Positions 47,308-56,149 of a stretch of 64,000 nucleotides of DNA are shown here, piece by piece. Both the position numbers and the translations under genes were made by a program. This DNA comes from Tindallia sp. MSAO_Bac2 (GTDB taxonomy: Bacteria > Bacillota > Clostridia > Peptostreptococcales > Tindalliaceae), in assembly GCA_003838145.1 (NCBI GenBank), contig QYZZ01000033.1, forward strand, positions 30,355 through 94,354, in the 5' to 3' direction. Under the pieces are notes generated by a model, which was given only the letters and a program-made list of their open reading frames with translations, was not told the origin of the DNA and did no database searches. Numbering within the stretch: position 1 is the first letter of the stretch; each line of letters opens with the position of its first letter.

Positions 47308-49551
47308 CTATCCTTGCAACAACTGCAGCACCATCTGCGGCTGCTGATTCGCCTGTGCCAGCATGGATGTGCCAGCCTGAAGCATAATATTCATCTTCGT
47401 GAATTCGCTCATTTCCAGCGCCATATCTGCGTCTTCAATTCTGGATAATGCCGCTGTCATATTTTCCTGAGTGTTGTCAAGATTCGCCGATGTATATTCC
47501 AGGCGATTCTGAATCGCTCCCAACTCACCACGCATCTGAGCTACCTGAACAATGGCATTATTATACACGGTGATGGCTGCTGTTGCTCTTTCTTCATTGG
47601 AAACATCCACTGCATACTGGATCTTCTGTTCTGACATCCCATCCGTTACTTCCATATACTGACTGAACGCTGCTCCAGTTACACCTGTATTTCCATCAGG
47701 AGAAGTAGAGCTGATCATCAATCGATCCGCACGGATATCTCCAACTGACAATCGGAAACCCTGCCCCTGATTCGGACCAATTTGCAAGTTAGCAACAAAC
47801 TGCTTGGGCGTTCCTTCGATATATACAGCCTGTCCTGCAAAGCCTTCAGCCTCTGCTGTAAATCTTATCCTGTTAACTAATGAATTTCCATCTACTGTTG
47901 GATGATCAATGGTGTCACCCGTCACGATTGCTTCTGTTAGGGTAATGTTTCCATCACCATCAACCTCTATCGAACCACTTTCAAACTGGTCATCATAACT
48001 GGCTATAGCAGCTGCGAGATTTTGAGCCTGTACGTTGATGGTATCTCCACTAAAATCCGTACCGAACTCATAAGTCACTCCATTAAAGACAATCGTATCA
48101 CCAGATTCAAAAAGTTGTGTGATTGATAATTGATATACTCCCGCTGAAGTTTCTACTCCAGCTGTCAGCTCTTCTACTTCTCCTATAACACCATCACCAC
48201 TAACGTTTGCAACCAATACCTCTGCTGAAGCCTGACCTGTTCTTTCAATAAATGTCAATTTGTTCGTGCCAGAATCATAGCTGGCCTCATATTTTTCCCC
48301 TATCTGCCCACTCGCACCTAAATTATCGTTTATGTGGGTCGCAATGGCACTTCCTTGAGCATCAATTCCTGATTCAACTATGTTCTGACCACTTCCAAAG
48401 GTTATTCCTGAAAATCCGTCAATCGTTAGAACATCACCGCTGACAAATTCCTCATCGATTGAAAATGAGTACTCCCCTGGAACCTCTAAGACACTGGGCG
48501 AGCTCTGTTGAAAAATAACAGCGCCAGCCCCTGTTGTATCCTGAACTATACTTTCGATTCCCGGAAACTCCATATCTGTAATCGTGTCGATAATGTCTTG
48601 CTCACTAATATAGTCTCCAGTCGCCTGATCAAAGATATCTATTGGTCTGTTTGATCCAGTATAAGGCGCAACACTGCTATCATAAAATTCTATTTTAGTA
48701 TTTCCGATAGTAATCGTTGAACCCCTTTCAGGAAGACCATCGAAATAAACTGTTCCCTCTGCATTGCCGGCATCTACTTCAGCTTTTCCAGTAATTATTC
48801 CCTGGTAGAGTCCATATGCCTGCAATGCCGCAGAAGACCCTTCTATAGTTATATTACTCAGACCTCCAATACTTTCCGTTCTAATTTCAAACTTATTTCC
48901 AGTTAAGCTTACAGCAGTTCCCAGGTCTCCAAGTGCACTGCTGATAACATCAAGTCGAGATTCCAAGCTAGCATTTTCATCAATGCTATTTAGCCGCACT
49001 GTTCTTTCATTTCCATCTACTGTAATTGTCAGGAATTCAGACCTCAAATCAACATCCGTATCAATGACACCCTCTACAACAGCTGGAGCTCCTGTGCTTA
49101 AGCGATGAACAACCGTGTTGCTGTTCGGTGCTTCATTTCCTCTTAGCAACTGCCGTGTATTAAATTCGGTTCCATTGGCTATTCTGTTAACTTCTGAAGT
49201 CAGCTGATTAACTTCTTCCTGAATGGCAAAGCGGTCATCGTCCGTGGTGGTTCCATTGGCTGACTGCACAGCAAGCTCGCGCATCCGCTGCAACATGGAA
49301 TGCACTTCGTTCATGGCTCCTTCTGCTGTCTGGATTAATGAAATACCATCCAGCGTATTCTGGCTGGCTTTTCTGAGGCCGCGAATCTGGGTTTTCATTT
49401 TTTCACTGATGGCCATACCGGCTGCATCGTCTTTTGCTCGGTTAATCCGTCGTCCAGATGACAATCTTTCCATTACTCCACTTGACTTTACATTGTTTCG
49501 GTTCAAAATTCGATGGGCATTTAATGCCGGGATATTGTGGTTAATTCTCAT
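47308..49551 (-). CDS. hag: Flagellin, very large (747 residues)
   Basis: The ends are classical flagellin: N-terminal 'MRINHNIPALNAHRILNRNNVKSSGVMERLSSGRRINRAKDDAAGMAISEKMKTQIRGL' and C-terminal 'YTSANLDNTQENMTAALSRIEDADMALEMSEFTKMNIMLQAGTSMLAQANQQPQMVLQLLQG'. About 470 residues between them form a surface-exposed insert rich in Thr, Ser, Gly, Asp and beta-type repeats ('FESGDTIVFNGVTYEFGTDF', 'FVSGDVLTIDGFSGITFGSG', 'GSTITIGNTKIEFYDSS'). Typical flagellins are 270-500 residues. GGAGGG lies eight bases before the ATG. A sigma-28-type promoter lies about 130 bases upstream. Confidence 0.96.
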   Translation of the reverse strand: MRINHNIPALNAHRILNRNNVKSSGVMERLSSGRRINRAKDDAAGMAISEKMKTQIRGLRKASQNTLDGISLIQTAEGAMNEVHSMLQRMRELAVQSANGTTTDDDRFAIQEEVNQLTSEVNRIANGTEFNTRQLLRGNEAPNSNTVVHRLSTGAPAVVEGVIDTDVDLRSEFLTITVDGNERTVRLNSIDENASLESRLDVISSALGDLGTAVSLTGNKFEIRTESIGGLSNITIEGSSAALQAYGLYQGIITGKAEVDAGNAEGTVYFDGLPERGSTITIGNTKIEFYDSSVAPYTGSNRPIDIFDQATGDYISEQDIIDTITDMEFPGIESIVQDTTGAGAVIFQQSSPSVLEVPGEYSFSIDEEFVSGDVLTIDGFSGITFGSGQNIVESGIDAQGSAIATHINDNLGASGQIGEKYEASYDSGTNKLTFIERTGQASAEVLVANVSGDGVIGEVEELTAGVETSAGVYQLSITQLFESGDTIVFNGVTYEFGTDFSGDTINVQAQNLAAAIASYDDQFESGSIEVDGDGNITLTEAIVTGDTIDHPTVDGNSLVNRIRFTAEAEGFAGQAVYIEGTPKQFVANLQIGPNQGQGFRLSVGDIRADRLMISSTSPDGNTGVTGAAFSQYMEVTDGMSEQKIQYAVDVSNEERATAAITVYNNAIVQVAQMRGELGAIQNRLEYTSANLDNTQENMTAALSRIEDADMALEMSEFTKMNIMLQAGTSMLAQANQQPQMVLQLLQG

Positions 49552-49680
49552 GGGTGATTCCCTCCACTCTCGTATTTTTTATTGTCCGAACCCTCCATGG
49601 TTTTGACTGCGGCACAATGCCCTCCCTGGCTTGTTGCCGATTTTTTCTGCTTCACTTTGATGTTTTGTCTTTCATGATTG

Positions 49681-49708
49681 TTATCGTCTGTTTAGGGGTT
49701 ATACTTTA
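49681..49708 (-). promoter_or_regulatory. Sigma-28 (sigma-D) type promoter of the flagellin gene
   Basis: TAAA (49705-49708), 16 bases, then GACGATAA (49681-49688), one mismatch from GCCGATAA. The leader to the ATG is about 120 nt. Confidence 0.75.
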
Positions 49709-49718
49709 GAGGTTTTTG

Positions 49719-49790
49719 AGTCACAGTGGGGACGGAGCTCATTTTCCCCAAAAACCACGGAGTAAATGACCTCACGTCCCCCCAGTGCCT
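49719..49790. repeat. 70-bp dispersed palindromic element, copy D
   Basis: GAGTCACAGTGGGGACGGAGC ... TTTTCCCC, ACGGAGTAAATGACC, ACGTCCCCCCAGTGCCT. It abuts the flagellin promoter on its upstream side. The remainder of 49791-49958 is filler including a TTCGCGTCCTTTGCGGTT motif repeated elsewhere. Confidence 0.88.
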
Positions 49791-49958
49791 CTGTCAGCTA
49801 TTCCCCCCTCAGCCTGGTCTCTCCCTTCGAGGGTGAGGGAAATTTTCTGTAACCTGTTCACTTATTCCCTGTAACCTGCCTTTAATGTTTTCTTCGCGCC
49901 CCTTCGCGTCCTTTGCGGTTCATGCTTTATTCTTTTGAACTTGTGTTTTGTCTGTTTC

Positions 49959-50252
49959 TTACTTTTTCAGGTCGCTGAATTTCCCTTTTTCCTGATCCAC
50001 CGACTCAACAAACACCAGCACCTGAGCCACAATTTCATACAGTTCCTCCGGTATCTCCGTACCTATTTCAAACTGAAGCAATTCCTTCACCAGCCTTTCA
50101 TCCTCATACACTACCACATCATGGTCCTGGGCCTTTTTCACCATAGTTTCCGCTACCAGGCCCTGGCCTTTCGCCATAATTTTTGGAGCAAAATCTTTTT
50201 GAAGGTCATAGCCCAGGGCTACGGCTCGTTTTCGTTTTATTTTTTCATCCAA
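49959..50252 (-). CDS. FlhB C-terminal-domain-like protein
   Basis: The 97-residue product resembles the cytoplasmic C-terminal domain of FlhB/EscU without membrane part: 'KRAVALGYDLQKDFAPKIMAKGQGLVAETMVKKAQDHDVVVYEDERLVKELLQFEIGTEIPEELYEIVAQVLVFV'. The FlhB autocleavage motif NPTH is absent. Such short proteins occur beside flagellar genes and may assist export switching. It begins at TTG with a GGGGG ribosome site. It lies 262 bp after the FliK-like gene in the same direction. Confidence 0.88.
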   Translation of the reverse strand: MDEKIKRKRAVALGYDLQKDFAPKIMAKGQGLVAETMVKKAQDHDVVVYEDERLVKELLQFEIGTEIPEELYEIVAQVLVFVESVDQEKGKFSDLKK

Positions 50253-50514
50253 GGCTATTCCCCCTTTTTTTGAATTATGAATTGAGAATTATGAATTATG
50301 AATTAGAAGACCACAAACCATTCGCCTTCAGTGTCTCCGCGTCCATTTCTGGTTTAATCTTTTGAACTTAATTATCCATTATCAATTATCCACTATCAAT
50401 TGCCTTAATGTTTTCCTTCGTGTCCTTCGCGGTTAATAGCTTTTCACTTTCTCTTTTGAACTTACTCTTTTGAACTAAGTTATCCATTATCAATTATCCA
50501 CTATCAATTGCTCT

Positions 50515-53500
50515 CTAGATTTGCAAATCCAAAATTCCGCTTCTTAGTCCCCGGAATTTCTGCACTTCCTCTGCTAACGTCAGGGTATGCTGCTCTTCCT
50601 CCACACGGAAGGAAAAATCTTTGATCTCATATCCCAGCTCTTCCATGGTATCGTGCAACTGTTCCGTGAATCGTTCCATCCATTGCCGGTCGTCTTCTCT
50701 TTCCACGCCCATCTTCATTACTATCTTCCTATACTTGACGCCAACAAATATGTTCAGATTTCCCAGATTAGACGTTTCAAAGTTAAAGAGTACAGACATA
50801 TCATCCGGATCGATCTTCTTTCCTTTTTGGTCATTCATAAAAAACATTTGCAGATTTTTAGCTTCACCATTCATCATAAAAGGAAGCTGGTAAACAGCAT
50901 CTTCCCGGTTCAGCTGACTTTGCAGCTGCAGAGCGTTCATCAGCTGTTCTGCAGATCTGCCAAAGCTTTCCCGATCACCGGAGCTCATTTGAGCCATTTC
51001 TTGTTCCGCTCCCTGCAGTACGGTCCCTATCTGCCGATATAGATCCGGCGCCGGCGGCTGTCCTTTCCGGATAGCGTCACCTGCCTGTTGCATTAACTCC
51101 TGCAGCTGAACAGCTGCCTGTCTCACCGGGTTCTCCGGCTTATCCGAATACTGCAACAGTCTTTCTGTTAATTCTCCCAGCAGCTGGCCAATTTGATCCC
51201 TGTTTTGCAGGAATAAGCCTGTTTGTCTCACTTCTTCCAAATTTACCGGCATGGCATTCTTTACCATTAGCGACAATATACTGTCCTGTCGGCTCTCATC
51301 CGATGCCAGGGCTTTCATGACTGCCATATTCTGGTTAAGCCGTTCCATTTGTTCCGGTGAAATATTCTTAGACAAAGCTTCAGTACTCTGCATATTATTT
51401 TGCATGTCGTTGCTGATTACGGGACTTCCGCTTGTCTTTGGTTCGGCTTGTGTTGGAATCTGACGGATCATCTGCATCAACTGGTTCATACTTGTCTGCC
51501 GGGTGATTTCTTCCGGTGCTTCCCTGGTCAGTTGCTGGCTGCTGGTCTGTATTGCTTCCTGCTGTTTCATTATTTGCATCATCTGCTGAATGTTTTCGCG
51601 GTTCAGTGGCATTTCGTTAGCTGCCAAAGCCCGGGCTGCCTGTTTTGCCAGGACCATTTCTTCGCTGTCACGACCCAACTGCGGCATCATCTCCTGCAGG
51701 TGCCGGCTTATGAGCAGATCCATCCCTGCCGGTACTTCCCGGGGCTTGGAGATCCCTTCCGGCAGCTTGTCAGGCATTTGTTCCGTTTTCTGATTCACAG
51801 TTGTCAGAATCTCGTTCATTTCTTTCCTATAGGTTTCTTCCGTTAATTCTCCAGCAATCCATTTCTGGGTCAATTCCAGAGCTTCGGCGGTCATAGGCAG
51901 GTTCTGCTTTTCATGAAAGGCCAGGGTTTCCGGCTGGATCTGCTGCAGGGTATTCATGATTTCCATTCGCTCCATTACCTGCCCCAAAGTTGTCGGAGCT
52001 TCACCGCTGGTTTCTTGAGAAACTGCCTGATTTAGAATGACCTGATTCAGAGCTAGCGGGTCCATTCGTCGAACATCTTCCACCGTCATATTTTGCTGCA
52101 AATTTTCCACCGCGCCCCGAAGTTCGTAAAGCTGGGTGATCCGTTCTTCCGTCAGAGGCAGCTGCTGCATACTCAGGGCACGGGCTGCATCAAACTCAGC
52201 ATGCTGCTGTAATGCATGGGAACTGGCACCCCGTTGCACCAGGTAAGCCTCCATGGCTTGTCGGGCGGTTTCCACACCTTCCGGTGTTCGGCTTTCCGGC
52301 GGCAGGGCCTTCTCCGGATTTTCCGTAACCAGCTGCTGACTCTGCGCCAGGCTTTCCAGCGTCATAGGCGCCTGCTGCCGCTGATGATGAGCTGCCGCTT
52401 CCAGACTGAAGTCACTGAGCCTGCTGAGAATTTCCGCCATTTTCAGCACCTGCTGATCTTCCTGGCTTAAATTGGTGATGGTCACCTTTTCCGCCATCGG
52501 AGCCAACTGGCTTAGTTTCAAATCCCCGCCCTGTCGAACCAGTTTCAGGAGTTGCTTTTCATCAAGTTTACCCAGTTTTTCCATCTGCTGTTGCAAACTT
52601 CGTAAAATGGCTTCCTTTTCTTTTCCTGACAGTTCACTTTCTTTACCAGCTGTCTCACGGGATATTTCTTCACTCTGAAGTGTTTCCCGGTTTTCATATT
52701 CCTGCAACCATCTGGCTATTTCTGTTACATCGGTCTTTTCTGCGTTAATACCGGCTTTTTGCATGGCAGCCACTTTCTCCGGATCCAGTTTGTCAGCCAC
52801 AATCTTAACGGCTTCCTTCAGCGCTTCCATTCGCTGAACATTTTCCGCCGTCACTGGAATATTGTTTTTAATAAAGGTTTTTGCTGTATCCATGCGTTCT
52901 TCTGTAACCTTCAGTCCTTCGGATTTCAGCTGCTGTGCAATGTTTTCCTCCATCCGCTTCAGGTCAGCCTCCGACAAAGGCGCTGATCCTGCGTTGTCCT
53001 GCTGATAATGGCCGTAGGAAGCAGCTGCAGTTTTTGTCTCTCCTGCTCCAGTCTCCGCATCCACCTTTCCTGATACCACGGACCGGTTCAGCTTGTATAT
53101 ATTATCCAGCGTAGGGTCTATTTTTCCTTTCATCGGCTCCAGCAGGGCTTCCTCCCGGACATTTCGAAGCTCATGTGCTTTGTTCAGCACCTGCTGCACC
53201 GCTTCAATATTTTTTTTTGTGGGCTTTATGTCCATACGATCCAGGGCTTTAATGGTATCAGTTATATCCTTTCCCATTTTACTTCCGTAAATCTTTTCAG
53301 CCAGTTTTTCTGCCTGCTCAGTGGTCATTTCCTTTTTTAGCCCAATCCACCTTAAAAAAGAAAAGTCCTCAGACTTTTCCGGAGCTTCCTTTAACATCTG
53401 AGCCAGTTCCTGCAATGATGTACGCTCCAGATCCACATTTTTTTCCATCAATGCCAGAGCCTTTTGAGGATTAAGGTCTTCAACCACCTGGTTTAAGAGG

Positions 53501-53916
53501 TTTCGGGAAGTGATAAAAGTCATTATGTTTCCCCGGTTAATTTCCACACCATGTTTTTGTAACGTTTCCAGGGCTTCCCTGGATTCTTTGCCTGGTGTTA
53601 TCTGAAGCCGTTCCAGCAATTTATCCACGTCCTGCTTTCCCTGTTGTCGATCCGATTCCAGGGTTTGCTGTCCTGAGAACTTTTTCACTTCCATTTTCTC
53701 AATATTTTTGCGGTCTATACTGACGGTTTCGCCGGGTTTTTCGGGAATTTCATGTCGCAACATGGCATTAACTACCCGGCTGTCAGAAATTCGCACCTGC
53801 ACCTCTCTGCCATGTTTTTGTAAAAGCTCACCGGTTACATTTTGATGGGTTTGAGGTTTTTCGTATGTCAGGCTTTTTACTGGAACTGAAATTTTATCAT
53901 AAAAGGATGAAATCAT
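50515..53916 (-). CDS. Giant FliK-like flagellar protein with helical repeats (DUF6240-like)
   Basis: The 1133-residue product is soluble, very rich in Gln, Glu, Met and Leu, and mostly helical. At least nine copies of a degenerate motif of the form P-(L/M/V)-(T/N)-x-E-x-(I/V/L) are visible, for example near residues 353, 516, 586, 673, 769 and 889 ('NNIPVTAENVQRM', 'QQAPMTLESLAQS', 'MQQLPLTEERITQL', 'QNLPMTAEALELT', 'ANEMPLNRENIQQM', 'KNAMPVNLEEVRQT'). The last about 130 residues look like a FliK hook-length C-terminal domain ('NLGNLNIFVGVKYRKIVMKMGVEREDDRQWMERFTEQLHDTMEELGYEIKDFSFRV'). A ruler or export-switch role is inferred. A sigma-28-type promoter precedes it. Confidence 0.75.
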   Translation of the reverse strand: MISSFYDKISVPVKSLTYEKPQTHQNVTGELLQKHGREVQVRISDSRVVNAMLRHEIPEKPGETVSIDRKNIEKMEVKKFSGQQTLESDRQQGKQDVDKLLERLQITPGKESREALETLQKHGVEINRGNIMTFITSRNLLNQVVEDLNPQKALALMEKNVDLERTSLQELAQMLKEAPEKSEDFSFLRWIGLKKEMTTEQAEKLAEKIYGSKMGKDITDTIKALDRMDIKPTKKNIEAVQQVLNKAHELRNVREEALLEPMKGKIDPTLDNIYKLNRSVVSGKVDAETGAGETKTAAASYGHYQQDNAGSAPLSEADLKRMEENIAQQLKSEGLKVTEERMDTAKTFIKNNIPVTAENVQRMEALKEAVKIVADKLDPEKVAAMQKAGINAEKTDVTEIARWLQEYENRETLQSEEISRETAGKESELSGKEKEAILRSLQQQMEKLGKLDEKQLLKLVRQGGDLKLSQLAPMAEKVTITNLSQEDQQVLKMAEILSRLSDFSLEAAAHHQRQQAPMTLESLAQSQQLVTENPEKALPPESRTPEGVETARQAMEAYLVQRGASSHALQQHAEFDAARALSMQQLPLTEERITQLYELRGAVENLQQNMTVEDVRRMDPLALNQVILNQAVSQETSGEAPTTLGQVMERMEIMNTLQQIQPETLAFHEKQNLPMTAEALELTQKWIAGELTEETYRKEMNEILTTVNQKTEQMPDKLPEGISKPREVPAGMDLLISRHLQEMMPQLGRDSEEMVLAKQAARALAANEMPLNRENIQQMMQIMKQQEAIQTSSQQLTREAPEEITRQTSMNQLMQMIRQIPTQAEPKTSGSPVISNDMQNNMQSTEALSKNISPEQMERLNQNMAVMKALASDESRQDSILSLMVKNAMPVNLEEVRQTGLFLQNRDQIGQLLGELTERLLQYSDKPENPVRQAAVQLQELMQQAGDAIRKGQPPAPDLYRQIGTVLQGAEQEMAQMSSGDRESFGRSAEQLMNALQLQSQLNREDAVYQLPFMMNGEAKNLQMFFMNDQKGKKIDPDDMSVLFNFETSNLGNLNIFVGVKYRKIVMKMGVEREDDRQWMERFTEQLHDTMEELGYEIKDFSFRVEEEQHTLTLAEEVQKFRGLRSGILDLQI

Positions 53917-53958
53917 CTTTTAAGTACTCCTTCCTGTGCATCATAGCTTTCTGATATA

Positions 53959-53986
53959 ATTATCGACTTAAAAGCCTTAATGCTTT
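53959..53986 (-). promoter_or_regulatory. Sigma-28 type promoter of the FliK-like gene
   Basis: TAAA (53983-53986), 16 bases, GTCGATAA (53959-53966), one mismatch from consensus, 43 bases before the ATG. The spacing equals that of the flagellin promoter. Confidence 0.7.
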
Positions 53987-54099
53987 AGGAGTCACAGCAG
54001 AAAGCGACGGATTGCTCCGCCGCTTCATTCAGTTTTGACCGTTAGCGATAGTTTGCAATGTAATCCTTCAAGCCTTTTTTCAGATTTTGCAGTATAACT

Positions 54100-54126
54100 T
54101 CAAGATCTTTCCATAAATGCCGATAT
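54100..54126 (+). promoter_or_regulatory. Sigma-28 type promoter of yaaR
   Basis: GCCGATAT (54119-54126) is an exact sigma-28 -10; TCAA (54100-54103) lies 15 bases upstream as a weak -35. The yaaR start follows about 100 bases later. Confidence 0.6.
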
Positions 54127-54158
54127 TAATACTAGGGAAGGCATGTAGATGAATATCC

Positions 54159-54195
54159 CCCTCTCCCTAACCCTCTCCCGCCAGGGGAGAGGGAA
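54159..54195. repeat. GC-rich dispersed hairpin repeat, copy 2
   Basis: CCCTCTCCCGCCAGGGGAGAGGG preceded by CCCCCTCTCCCTAA, in the yaaR leader between its promoter and start codon. It will form a stable hairpin in that mRNA. Confidence 0.9.
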
Positions 54196-54223
54196 GTAAA
54201 TAACTGCTACCGGAGTGATGATA

Positions 54224-54673
54224 ATGGTTAACCGAGTTGAAGGAGCTTTGTCTCCAGAACCGGCACAAAAACAAAAACCCGCCTCCCAGGCGTTAAAACC
54301 TGAGCAGGCGAATTTTATGGAAAAACTTAATAATGTAAAGTCTGATGAAGTTCGCGAACATCTTCAGGGGCTTTATGGAAAAATAGCTGAGCAGGCGGAA
54401 AAAATCTCCGAACGGCTGTACCTTGATGATGTGCTGCATTATAAAAGGCTGGTTCGGGAATTTTTAGATGTTGCCGCCAAAAATTCCCATCATTTCTCCA
54501 AGCAGAATTTTCTGGACCGCAGAGGACGCCACCGGGTTTATGCCATTGTCAAAAATGTAGACCGGGAGCTGGACCACCTGACAAAGGAGTTTATCAATCA
54601 GGAAGCGGACCGGATTTCCGTTCTGAAGCGCCTGGATGATATACGGGGAATGTTGATGGATATCATGATGTGA
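54224..54673 (+). CDS. yaaR: YaaR family (DUF327) flagellum-associated protein
   Basis: The 149-residue helical product matches the YaaR/DUF327 type: 'FMEKLNNVKSDEVREHLQGLYGKIAEQAEKISERLYLDDVLHYKRLVREFLDVAAKNSHHFSKQNFLDRRGRHRVYAIVKNVDRELDHLTKEFINQEADRISVLKRLDDIRGMLMDIMM'. Family function is uncertain, but it is regularly found with flagellar genes. ATG at 54224 is eight bases after GGAG; the GTG/ATG codons of the ORF track overlap that site. It diverges from the FliK-like gene. Confidence 0.88.
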   Translation: MVNRVEGALSPEPAQKQKPASQALKPEQANFMEKLNNVKSDEVREHLQGLYGKIAEQAEKISERLYLDDVLHYKRLVREFLDVAAKNSHHFSKQNFLDRRGRHRVYAIVKNVDRELDHLTKEFINQEADRISVLKRLDDIRGMLMDIMM

Positions 54674-54751
54674 TAACCAAGACGCGAAGGCCTTGGTTAA
54701 TTGATAATTGAAAATGGATAATGGATAATTAAGTTCAAAACATCACCTCAT

Positions 54752-54793
54752 AAAAAGGGTGCTGATGATTTGTTAGTCATCAGCACCCTTTTT
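54752..54793. terminator. Bidirectional terminator between yaaR and prfB
   Basis: AAAAAGGGTGCTGATGA pairs perfectly with TCATCAGCACCCTTTTT over an 8-base loop, serving both convergent genes. Between it and yaaR is GATAATTGA-type filler. Confidence 0.95.
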
Positions 54794-54838
54794 CACTTTC
54801 CAACTATTACTTTTTAACTTTTAACTTTCACCTGCTTT

Positions 54839-55949
54839 TCATCTGTTTTTCAACGCTTTTTGCTGTAAATATCCATAGATAAAGGGATCCAAATCTCCGT
54901 CCATGACACCCTGCACATTTCCCACTTCCACATTCGTTCGATGATCCTTCACCATATTATAAGGGTGAAATACATAGGAGCGAATCTGGCTGCCCCAGGC
55001 GATCTGGTTGTATTCGCCCTGCAATTCATCAATTTTCTCCTTGTTTTCCTCTCTTTTCAGCTCCAGCAGCTTTCCCTTAAGCACTTTCATAGCCGTCTCC
55101 CGATTACTGTGCTGAGAACGCTGGTTCTGGCACTGCACCACAACTCCTGTGGGGAGGTGTGTGATACGCACTGCCGAATCCGTTTTATTTACATGCTGTC
55201 CTCCGGCACCACTGGATCTGTAGGTGTCAATGCGAAGATCCGTTGCTTTAATATCCACTTCCACGGAATCATCTATCTCCGGTGTAACATCCACAGAAGC
55301 AAAGGAAGTATGACGTTTTCCGGAAGAATCAAAGGGAGAGATTCTTACCAGTCGGTGAACGCCTTTTTCCGCTTTTAAATATCCATAAGCATTTTCACCC
55401 TTCACCAGGAAAGTAACGCTTTTAATGCCGCCTTCCGTGTCTGCCTGCTGATCATATATTTCCAGCCCGAAGCCGTTGGATTCCGCCCAGCGGGTATACA
55501 TGCGGTATAGCATTTCTGCCCAGTCCTGAGCATCCAGGCCGCCGGTTCCGGCATGAATAGCCACCACGCAGTTTAAATGATCGTATTCTTCATTCAGCAA
55601 TGTGCGCAGCTCCATCATTTCCAGCTTATGCTTCACTTCTTCCAGGCTTTTGATAAAGTCCTTCTCAAATTCATTTTCGCCTTCTTCCAGAAAGTACATC
55701 ATGGTGGTCAGTTCTTCATGCTGACTTTCCAGAGAGCGGTATTCCTCCACCTTATCTTTTAGCTGCTTGCTCTTTTTCAGCATTTCCTGGGCTCTTTCCT
55801 GATCATCCCAAAACCCGGGTTCGCTCATCTTAAGCTCCAGTTCTTCAATCTGGTTCTCCAGACCAGCTACGTCAAAGAGAAGTCCCCATTTCATTTATTT
55901 TTTCTTCCAGCTCCAGCACTTCCTGCCGGTAGTTGTCTAAATTAAGCAT
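54839..55949 (-). CDS. prfB: Peptide chain release factor 2, with programmed +1 frameshift
   Basis: RF2 ends translation at UGA and UAA. The ORF track shows only the downstream part (54839-55894). Upstream, ATG at 55949 opens 25 codons ending '..EMGTSL' at CTT TGA C; the in-frame TGA is at 55872-55874. Slipping one base at CTTTGAC joins it to 'DVAGLENQIEEL', giving 369 residues. This is the conserved autoregulatory frameshift of prfB at codon 26, with a GGGGA stimulator a few bases before it. The stop-recognition 'SPF' lies in 'RISPFDSSGKRHTSF' and the catalytic GGQ in 'SSGAGGQHVNKTDSAVR'. Confidence 0.96.
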
Positions 55950-56020
55950 CTGTCTTTCAGCCCTTTCATATCGTCCTACGCTCCATCAGGCACAGTGGGG
56001 ACGGAGCTCATTTTCCTTAT

Positions 56021-56058
56021 CCCCCTCACCCTAACCCTCTCCCGCCAGGGGAGAGGGG
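56021..56058. repeat. GC-rich dispersed hairpin repeat, copy 3
   Basis: CCCCCTCACCCTAACCCTCT followed by CCCGCCAGGGGAGAGGGG; near-identical to the copies at 30.6 and 54.2 kb and in the same orientation. Confidence 0.92.
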
Positions 56059-56149
56059 ACGCAACCTGTAACTTTTTCCCTTTAGGTATGCTTGCTGCTC
56101 AGAGGGGACGCAACCTGTAACTTTTTCCCTTTAGGTATGCTTGCTGCTC
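56052..56149. repeat. 49-bp perfect tandem duplication
   Basis: Two identical 49-bp units beginning AGAGGGGACGCAACCTGTAA, followed by eight bases of a third. Perfect identity indicates a recent duplication. The rest of 56173-56325 is filler (TCCTTCGCGGTT- and CAACTTTCTA-type); no gene is seen. Confidence 0.97.
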
